Shown here: piece by piece, positions 1 to 6,066 of the stretch
Position numbering within the stretch: the first letter of the stretch is position 1
Layout of the letters: each line of letters starts with the position of its first letter
DNA from: Anaerolineales bacterium UBA6663
GTDB lineage: Bacteria > Chloroflexota > Anaerolineae > Anaerolineales > UBA6663
Length of the DNA: 6,066 bases
Direction: 5' to 3'
NCBI GenBank assembly: GCA_002455335.1
Contig: DKKP01000403.1
Location: 1-6,066 of the forward strand
Notes under the pieces: model-generated
Databases searched by the model: none
Seen by the model: the letters and a program-made list of their open reading frames with translations, nothing else
What the model was told of the DNA's origin: nothing
Program-made: the position numbers and the translations under genes

Positions 1-1633
1 GATGGTGGATCGGCGAGCGCGCCAGGTACAGATCACGAGCGGCAGGGTAGGGGCCGACCAGCCGGTCCAGGTAGCGCGCCTCGAACTTGTGGGTATCGGT
101 GGCCAGCGTTTCCAGGTCGCCGATGCCGTAGAGGCTGGCGCCACAGGCAAAGCTGTCGTGGAAGGTGAGGGCGCTGAGCGTGGTGAAACCGCCGGCGCTG
201 CCGCCGCGGATGATCAGCCGCTGGCCGTCGACCTGGCCACGCTGCACCAGGAACTGTGCGCCGTGGATGCAGTCCATCACGTCGACCACGCCCCACTGGC
301 CGTTGAGCTGCTCCTGAAAAGCGCGGCCATAGCCTGTGCCGCCGCGGTGATTGACAGCCGCATAACCCCAGCCGCGCGTCGCGAAGTACTGGGCTTGCGC
401 ATCCCAGCGCAATGGGCTCTCAGAGGTCGGTCCGCCGTGGACGGCCACGATCAGCGGAGCCGGCCCCTCGACGCCGACCGCCGGATGGTAGACAAGCGTC
501 GCTTCGCCATCAGCCGTAGCGAATGTCAGCAGCTCAGGCTGTGCCAACGACGCGCGATCGAGCACGCCGACCGCGCTCGAAGCGCGGGGCACGCTGACGC
601 GGTTGATCGTGTCGCGGCCGTTGGGCTCGAGCGTGACGACGACGGCGGGCTGTTGCGGTCCGGCCGCCACGACCGCCAGCGCCCCACCCCGGCCGACCGT
701 CAGCGCGGCCAACTCGGTGAAGGGCGTCTCGATCGCCGTAACCTGTCGACTTGGCCAGCTGATCTGCAACAGCGTATCCTGACCGCGATGACGGCGCACC
801 GCATACAGGCTTTGCCCATCCGGCGCCCAGAGCGCGCGCGCACCGCCCGGCACCCAATCGGGTCCACCGATCTCGCCGTCGCCCGTGTCGATCTTGGACG
901 GGCTCGCCCCATCGGCCTCTGAGACCCACAACGATCGCCAGCCCGTCTCATCGCTAAGGTACGCCAGGAATTTGCCGCCCGGGCTGTACTGCGGGTTTGA
1001 GAGCGCAGCGCCGGGCCGCGAAACCGTGACGCTTGTGGTCGGCAAGAGTTGATAACTGCCGGCGGCACGCGCCGTCGGCTTGGCGAAGGTCGCCAGCACA
1101 AGCCGCGAAGCGTCCCAGGGCATGTCGGCCATATCCCATTCCATCCACGCGATCCGCCGACCGTCGCCTGCAAAACTCGGGTTGAAGGCGTACCACGGGT
1201 CGCTTGAGAGCTTGACCGGCAGAGTCTTGCCGCGGATGTCGACAAGCAGAACGTTGCAGCGCTCACCGCTCTCGGCCAGGAAGGCCACGTACTGGCCGCA
1301 GGGCGAGATGGTCGGCGCTGCCACACCCGGGTACTCGGGCGTCAGCGTCCATTGTGCGCCGGAGCGCAGGTCGAGCCCGACCAGCGTCCCGCCTTTGGCC
1401 GCGTACACAAGCGTATCGCCTTGCACGGCGAACAACCCCGCTCCGTAACCGACCGACCCCGCCGGTGTTGGCTCGGCCGTGACGGTCTCGACCAGGCCTG
1501 TCGCCAGGGTCTGGCGCACGAGGCTGCGGCGGCCGTCGACAGCGCGCGCATAGAAGAGTTGGTCGGCGCGGTCGCCAAACGCGGGCTCTGAGAGTGAGTG
1601 GCTGAGGACAACGCGTTGAATCGGAAGAGACAT
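1..1633 (-). CDS. S9-family (prolyl oligopeptidase-like) serine peptidase, C-terminus off the left edge
   Basis: This frame is open from an ATG at 1633 to the window edge, giving 544 residues without a stop; it was translated by hand. Residues 1 to about 330 look like the S9 beta-propeller, with WD40/TolB-like strands such as PTISPCGQYVAFLAE and NPQYSPGGKFLAYLSDE. Residues from about 370 are the alpha/beta-hydrolase domain: VHGGP (398-402, oxyanion region), NHRGGTGYG (428-436), GQWGVVDVMD (445-454), and the nucleophile elbow GGSAGG with Ser479. The family's Asp and His lie further on, outside the window. Members are usually about 600-700 residues, so roughly 100 are missing. Such enzymes cleave short peptides, often after proline or as dipeptidyl/acyl-aminopeptidases; the specificity cannot be read here. 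No signal peptide is seen, so it is probably cytoplasmic. It starts 5 nt after the rhomboid stop; a weak GGTGA overlapping that stop may serve as ribosome site. The family call is secure; the exact substrate class is not. Confidence 0.93.
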   Translation of the reverse strand, partial: MSLPIQRVVLSHSLSEPAFGDRADQLFYARAVDGRRSLVRQTLATGLVETVTAEPTPAGSVGYGAGLFAVQGDTLVYAAKGGTLVGLDLRSGAQWTLTPEYPGVAAPTISPCGQYVAFLAESGERCNVLLVDIRGKTLPVKLSSDPWYAFNPSFAGDGRRIAWMEWDMADMPWDASRLVLATFAKPTARAAGSYQLLPTTSVTVSRPGAALSNPQYSPGGKFLAYLSDETGWRSLWVSEADGASPSKIDTGDGEIGGPDWVPGGARALWAPDGQSLYAVRRHRGQDTLLQISWPSRQVTAIETPFTELAALTVGRGGALAVVAAGPQQPAVVVTLEPNGRDTINRVSVPRASSAVGVLDRASLAQPELLTFATADGEATLVYHPAVGVEGPAPLIVAVHGGPTSESPLRWDAQAQYFATRGWGYAAVNHRGGTGYGRAFQEQLNGQWGVVDVMDCIHGAQFLVQRGQVDGQRLIIRGGSAGGFTTLSALTFHDSFACGASLYGIGDLETLATDTHKFEARYLDRLVGPYPAARDLYLARSPIHH

Positions 1634-1638
1634 CGTAG

Positions 1639-2307
1639 TCACCATCGTCGATAGGGGGAGTAGAGCGACGGATCAGCCCGTCGGCTCGCGCGGAAGGGCA
1701 ATGCGCCGATCAGCCCGGCGAGGAAGCCGCCGAGGTGCGCCATATAAGCCACGCCTCCGCCGCCCGCCGCGCCAAGCTGACCGACACCGCCGAAAAGCTG
1801 GAGCACAAACCACAAGCCGATCACGATGACGGCCGGCACCGGGATCGTGCGGAAACCGAACAACACAAGCACCCGCTGCTGCGGGAAGAGCACGAGATAC
1901 GCGCCAAGCACGCCGGCGATCGCGCCCGAGGCGCCCAACATCGGGATACTCGACCCCGGGTCCACGAGCACCTGCGCGGCCGTGGCCGCCACGCCGCAGA
2001 ATAAGTAGAACCCGACGAACAGCCAGTGATCGAGTCTGTCCTCGACATTGTCGCCGAAGATCCAGAGATAGAGCATATTGCCGCCAATGTGGGCAAGCCC
2101 GGCGTGCATGAACATGGCCGAGAAGATCGTGACCCATTGGGTCAGAGGGTCATTCAACAGCCGACGCGGCACCACAGACCAATCGATCGTGAAGCCGTCG
2201 CCGAACGACAGCTGACCGAGAAAGATCAGCACGTTCACGGCGATGAACACCACAGTGACCAGCGGCGCGCGGCGTCGTGTGCGGTTGTCGTCTCCGATGG
2301 GTAGCAT
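1639..2307 (-). CDS. Rhomboid-family intramembrane serine protease
   Basis: This complete 222-residue protein cleaves other membrane proteins inside or next to the bilayer. Six hydrophobic segments fit a minimal bacterial rhomboid core: roughly 14-31, 56-80, 95-113, 124-141, 146-172 and 184-204. The catalytic pair is visible: Ser127 in GASG (125-128) and His191 in AHLGG (190-194). His73 and Asn77 (HIGGN) match the oxyanion-stabilising His/Asn of GlpG, and LWIFGDNVED (81-90) is the conserved L1-loop/TM2 signature. A short polar N-terminus (DDNRTRRRA) and a polar tail follow family norms, with no extra domain. The frame continues upstream to a TTG at 2451, but those 48 residues are unlike any rhomboid N-terminus and would cover the divergent control region, so the ATG at 2307 is chosen. 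There is no Shine-Dalgarno before that ATG; a TACAAT hexamer ends 6 nt upstream, suggesting a leaderless message. It is the first gene of a probable operon with the S9 peptidase and is divergent from the SPFH gene. Confidence 0.95.
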   Translation of the reverse strand: MLPIGDDNRTRRRAPLVTVVFIAVNVLIFLGQLSFGDGFTIDWSVVPRRLLNDPLTQWVTIFSAMFMHAGLAHIGGNMLYLWIFGDNVEDRLDHWLFVGFYLFCGVAATAAQVLVDPGSSIPMLGASGAIAGVLGAYLVLFPQQRVLVLFGFRTIPVPAVIVIGLWFVLQLFGGVGQLGAAGGGGVAYMAHLGGFLAGLIGALPFRASRRADPSLYSPYRRW

Positions 2308-2313
2308 ACCGGT

Positions 2314-2319
2314 ATTGTA
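2314..2319 (-). promoter_or_regulatory. Candidate -10 element (TACAAT) for a leaderless rhomboid transcript
   Basis: On the minus strand the hexamer TACAAT (5 of 6 matches to TATAAT) is followed by the six bases ACCGGT and then the rhomboid ATG. Transcription starting 7 nt after the -10 would begin at the A of the ATG, giving a leaderless mRNA. This agrees with the absence of a Shine-Dalgarno there. No good -35 hexamer stands 16-18 nt upstream, since that stretch is GC-rich. Its role as a promoter is inferred from position and sequence only. Confidence 0.5.
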
Positions 2320-2321
2320 CG

Positions 2322-2360
2322 GCACGCCCGGGCACGCCCCCGGATGGCGTGCAAGCACGC
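2322..2360. promoter_or_regulatory. Cluster of GCACGC half-sites in the divergent control region
   Basis: GCACGC occurs at 2322-2327, 2332-2337 and 2355-2360, and its complement GCGTGC at 2347-2352. The first two lie in a 10-bp tandem repeat (ggcacgccc at 2321 and again at 2331), exactly one helical turn apart. The last two form a 14-bp palindrome, GCGTGC-AA-GCACGC. The cluster lies directly upstream of the putative rhomboid -10, where an operator or activator site would sit. It may act on either divergent gene. In GC-rich DNA some recurrence is expected by chance, so the regulatory role is a guess. Confidence 0.35.
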
Positions 2361-2430
2361 ATTGTCTGGGAGGGGATAATGCCCGTACGTCTGTCGGATA
2401 GGGTGAAACCCGGGGCTGCGCCGTTCGTAC

Positions 2431-2436
2431 TATGAT
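2431..2436 (+). promoter_or_regulatory. Weak candidate -10 element (TATGAT) for the SPFH gene
   Basis: TATGAT matches the -10 consensus at 5 of 6 bases and would give a leader of roughly 60 nt before the ATG at 2505. No convincing -35 lies 16-18 nt upstream. A second AT-rich hexamer, GATAAT at 2375-2380, is an alternative with an equally poor -35. One rightward promoter is expected somewhere in 2308-2490; which one is used cannot be decided by eye. Confidence 0.25.
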
Positions 2437-2493
2437 TGACGTTTGGCGCAAACGCCTCTGAGCCCGGTTTGGCGGGTCCTCATAGTTATCGAA

Positions 2494-2498
2494 GAGGA
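2494..2498 (+). promoter_or_regulatory. Shine-Dalgarno of the SPFH gene
   Basis: GAGGA, 6 nt before the ATG at 2505, is a good ribosome binding site in a purine-rich run. It decides the start against the in-frame TTG at 2436, which has no such site. A complementary TCCTC at 2477-2481 could pair with it around a 12-nt loop, though a 5-bp stem is weak. Confidence 0.7.
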
Positions 2499-2504
2499 AA
2501 AAGA

Positions 2505-4517
2505 ATGGAATTCGTATGGATCGGGGCGGGGGTCCTGATCGCGATCGTGTTTTTGGTCTTGCTTTCAGGAATCCGCTATATCCCCAACAATCGCATCGGC
2601 ATCGTGGAGCGGCACTTCGGGCTCCGTGGCTCGGTCAAGAGCGGCTTCATCGCCATGAATGGCGAGGCCGGCTTCCAACCGCAGGTGTTGCGCGGCGGCC
2701 TGCACTACCTCATGCCGATCCAACACACTGTACACATCGTGCCCCTTGTGACGATCACCCAGGGCAAGATCGGTTACATCTTCTCGCGCGACGGCGCGCC
2801 GCTCGCGCCAGACCAGACCCTCGCAGCGAATGTGACGGTCAACGACTTCCAGGACGTCACGGCCTTTATCAAGAACGGTGGTCAGCGCGGACCGCAGCGA
2901 CGTGTGTTGCGTGAGGGCACGTACGCCATCAACCTGATGCAGTTCGTGGTGATCACCGAAGAGAAGGTCTATAGCTCTCCGCTGAGCCGCGACGACGCGC
3001 AGGTGATCCAACGCATGGCCGAGGTGATCGGTGAGCGCAAGGGCTTCCGACCGGTGGTGATCAAAGACACCGACGACCTGGTCGGCATCGTCACGGTCCA
3101 CGATGGGCCGTCGCTGCCGCAGGGCGAGATTATCGCGCCGATCGTGGGCGAAAATGTCGCCGCGACCGATACCTTCCACAACAACTTCCAGAACCCCGAC
3201 CACTTCCTGGCGGCCGGCGGCTTCCGTGGGCGTCAACTGCAGGTGCTTGTGGAGGGCACGTACTACGTCAACCGGCTGTTCGCCACCGTGGAGATGATCC
3301 CCAAGACCACCATCGACGTCGGCATGGTGGGCGTTGTGGTGTCGTACACGGGCACGGCCGGAGCGGATCAATCAGGCACCGAGTACCGCCACGGCGAACT
3401 GGTCGAACGCGGCCGGCGCGGTGTGTGGAGCGAGCCGCTGCTGCCGGGCAAGTACGCGTTCAACACGTACGCCGGCAAGGTGCTGCCCGTCCCGACGACC
3501 AACATCATCCTCAAGTGGATCCGCAGCGACGTCGGCGCGCACCGGCTCGACGAGAACCTCTCGGAGGTCTCGCTGATCACAAAGGACGCGTTCGAGCCCT
3601 CGCTGCCGCTCTCGGTGGTCATTCATATCGACTATCAGAAGGCGCCGCTCGTGATCCAGCGCTTCGGCGACGTCAAGCGGCTGGTCGAGCAGACGCTCGA
3701 CCCGATGGTCTCGGCGTACTTCAAGAACGTCGGCCAGACGCGCACCTTGATCCAACTGCTGCAGGAACGCAGCCAGATCCAGGCGCAGGCCGGCGAAGAG
3801 ATGCGCGAGAAGTTCATGCACTACAACCTGCAGCTCGAGGAAGTGCTGATCGGCACGCCCTCGTCGGCTGCCGGTGACAAGGCGATCGAGACGATCCTGG
3901 CGCAGCTCCGCCAGCGTCAGATCGCGGTCGAGCAGATCGAGACCTACACGCGGCAGCAGACCGCGGCGACCAAGGAGCGCGAGCTGCGGGAGGCCGAGGC
4001 GCGCGCCCAACAGCAGCGCAATATCACCGAGTCGGAGCTAAGCATCACGGTGCAAAGCAACCAGGGCAAGGCCGAGTACCAGCGCGCGCTGCAGCAGGCG
4101 GCCCAGATCCGGGCGCTCGCCGAGGCCGAGGCTGAGAAGGTCGCGCGCGTGGGTATCGCCCAGGCGCTGGCGACCGAGGAGCAGGTGCGCGCTTACGGCG
4201 GGCCGCAGTTCCAGGTCACACAGACCGTGATGAGCCGCTTTGCGGACGCCATCCAGCAGTCGCGCGTCGATGTGGTCCCGCGGGTCATCGTGGGCGGCGG
4301 TGCCGGCGGCCCGGGCGGCGGCACAGGCAGCGTGATGGAAGGGTTGCTGACTCTGCTGCTCTCTGAGAAGCTTGGCGTCAACTTGCAAAACGAGGCGGCG
4401 GTGCAGCGCTCGGCCGAGGCCGAGGCGCTCCGCGCCCAGATCCGGCAGAACCTGACGCGGCCCGAGACCGGGTCTCAGACCGGAGGCGACGGACAACCGT
4501 CAACGGCCGCGAACTGA
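2505..4517 (+). CDS. SPFH/band-7 domain membrane protein with four N-terminal repeats (flotillin/stomatin superfamily)
   Basis: This complete 670-residue protein probably forms membrane-attached oligomers or cages, as SPFH proteins such as HflK/HflC, stomatin and flotillin do; its client is unknown. A single hydrophobic segment at about 4-22 (WIGAGVLIAIVFLVLLSG) anchors the N-terminus. Residues 31-334 hold four divergent repeats, each opening with a nine-residue strand (IGIVERHFG 31, IGYIFSRDG 89, VGIVTVHDG 193, VGVVVSYTG 275). Each later carries a G-Q-VL-xG-Y-N block (for example RGPQRRVLREGTYAIN, 128-143). Residues about 345-450 are the SPFH core, including SVVIHIDYQKAP and a segment ending LQLEEVLIGTP. 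Residues about 455-560 are a charged, Ala/Glu/Gln/Arg-rich helix with EAEAEK-type repeats typical of flotillins. Then come a short helix, a glycine-rich linker (597-608), and an Ala/Glu-rich tail. The ATG at 2505 is supported by a Shine-Dalgarno. The gene stands alone, divergent from the rhomboid, and ends 13 nt before a strong hairpin. The superfamily is clear; the subfamily is not recognised. Confidence 0.9.
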   Translation: MEFVWIGAGVLIAIVFLVLLSGIRYIPNNRIGIVERHFGLRGSVKSGFIAMNGEAGFQPQVLRGGLHYLMPIQHTVHIVPLVTITQGKIGYIFSRDGAPLAPDQTLAANVTVNDFQDVTAFIKNGGQRGPQRRVLREGTYAINLMQFVVITEEKVYSSPLSRDDAQVIQRMAEVIGERKGFRPVVIKDTDDLVGIVTVHDGPSLPQGEIIAPIVGENVAATDTFHNNFQNPDHFLAAGGFRGRQLQVLVEGTYYVNRLFATVEMIPKTTIDVGMVGVVVSYTGTAGADQSGTEYRHGELVERGRRGVWSEPLLPGKYAFNTYAGKVLPVPTTNIILKWIRSDVGAHRLDENLSEVSLITKDAFEPSLPLSVVIHIDYQKAPLVIQRFGDVKRLVEQTLDPMVSAYFKNVGQTRTLIQLLQERSQIQAQAGEEMREKFMHYNLQLEEVLIGTPSSAAGDKAIETILAQLRQRQIAVEQIETYTRQQTAATKERELREAEARAQQQRNITESELSITVQSNQGKAEYQRALQQAAQIRALAEAEAEKVARVGIAQALATEEQVRAYGGPQFQVTQTVMSRFADAIQQSRVDVVPRVIVGGGAGGPGGGTGSVMEGLLTLLLSEKLGVNLQNEAAVQRSAEAEALRAQIRQNLTRPETGSQTGGDGQPSTAAN

Positions 4518-4530
4518 GATGCTCGGCGAC

Positions 4531-4579
4531 GAACGACGAAGGACGACGGCGCGGGCTGCGCCGTCGTCCTTCGTCGTTC
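4531..4579. terminator. Perfect 22-bp inverted repeat between convergent genes (possible bidirectional terminator)
   Basis: The left arm at 4531-4552 and right arm at 4558-4579 are perfect reverse complements around the 5-nt loop gggct. The hairpin starts 13 nt after the SPFH stop and lies 38 nt beyond the pyrG stop, so it can serve both converging transcripts. No T-run follows on either strand, so it is not a classical intrinsic terminator; it may stop polymerase by stem strength, mark mRNA 3' ends, or be a dispersed repeat. The left arm grows out of a tandem heptamer, CGACGAA at 4527-4533 and 4534-4540, followed by the related GGACGAC. Confidence 0.6.
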
Positions 4580-4617
4580 AGCCTGCGTCATTCTACGCTC
4601 GGCCGTTCGTGATCGGC

Positions 4618-6066
<1,449 letters not shown>

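Noticed and set aside
2..922. Long open frame of 306 codons on the plus strand
   Set aside because: It is antisense to the S9 peptidase, whose minus frame carries VHGGP and GGSAGG motifs. The plus product is low-complexity (Arg/Ala/Asp-rich), as expected from a GC-rich shadow frame.
1..1633. Broken or frameshifted peptidase gene
   Set aside because: The minus frame is open and in register from the ATG at 1633 to the edge, with family motifs in order; it is only cut by the window end.
2436..2441. TTGACG as a -35 element for the SPFH gene
   Set aside because: It matches 5 of 6 consensus bases, but no -10-like hexamer stands 16-18 nt downstream (the bases there are GC-rich).
2308..2451. Upstream extension of the rhomboid by 48 residues from a TTG
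   Set aside because: The extension is unlike rhomboid N-termini, would consume most of the divergent promoter region, and lacks a ribosome site.
2441..2474. GTTTGGCG direct repeat (2441-2448 and 2467-2474) with a nearby CAAAC that can pair with the first copy
   Set aside because: Eight bases with no further symmetry in a short spacer are too little to claim an operator.
2477..2498. TCCTC/GAGGA pairing that could hide the SPFH ribosome site
   Set aside because: A 5-bp stem with a 12-nt loop is marginal, and any Shine-Dalgarno easily finds such a partner by chance.
2436..2504. TTG start at 2436 extending the SPFH protein by 23 residues
   Set aside because: The extra residues are polar and come before the membrane anchor, there is no ribosome site at the TTG, and the ATG at 2505 has a good one.
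2565..3371. Open frame of 268 codons on the minus strand
   Set aside because: It is antisense to the SPFH gene and rich in His, Asp, Arg and Val, without membrane segments or motifs.

Overview
The window is GC-rich bacterial DNA, with G or C at most third codon positions. It carries four protein-coding genes and almost no free space. The best taxonomic guess is Chloroflexota. That rests on overall impression (a compact S9 peptidase with a GGSAGG nucleophile elbow, a repeat-bearing SPFH protein, base composition) and not on any decisive marker.

Layout, left to right. Positions 1-1633 (minus strand) hold an S9-family serine peptidase whose C-terminus runs off the left edge. Positions 1639-2307 (minus) hold a complete rhomboid intramembrane serine protease. 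It lies upstream of the peptidase with a 5-nt gap, so the two look like one operon. Positions 2308-2504 are a divergent control region. It contains a -10-like hexamer placed so that the rhomboid mRNA could be leaderless, a cluster of GCACGC half-sites, and a good Shine-Dalgarno for the rightward gene. Positions 2505-4517 (plus) hold a 670-residue SPFH/band-7 (flotillin/stomatin superfamily) membrane protein. Positions 4518-4617 separate two convergent genes and contain a perfect 22-bp inverted repeat. Positions 4618-6066 (minus) hold most of CTP synthase (pyrG), with its N-terminus beyond the right edge.

How the genes may work together. CTP synthase is a housekeeping enzyme and probably unrelated to the rest. 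The rhomboid, S9 peptidase and SPFH protein form a plausible membrane-proteolysis neighbourhood: the rhomboid cuts membrane proteins, the S9 peptidase could degrade released peptides, and the SPFH protein could form a membrane scaffold. The mitochondrial pairing of the SPFH protein SLP2 with the rhomboid PARL is a known precedent for SPFH-rhomboid partnership; applying it here is inference.

The most unusual item is the SPFH protein. Its N-terminal half is built of four divergent copies of one unit, followed by an SPFH core and a long charged helix. That order resembles the layout of the eukaryotic major vault protein. No RNA gene, CRISPR array, insertion sequence or attachment site was seen.
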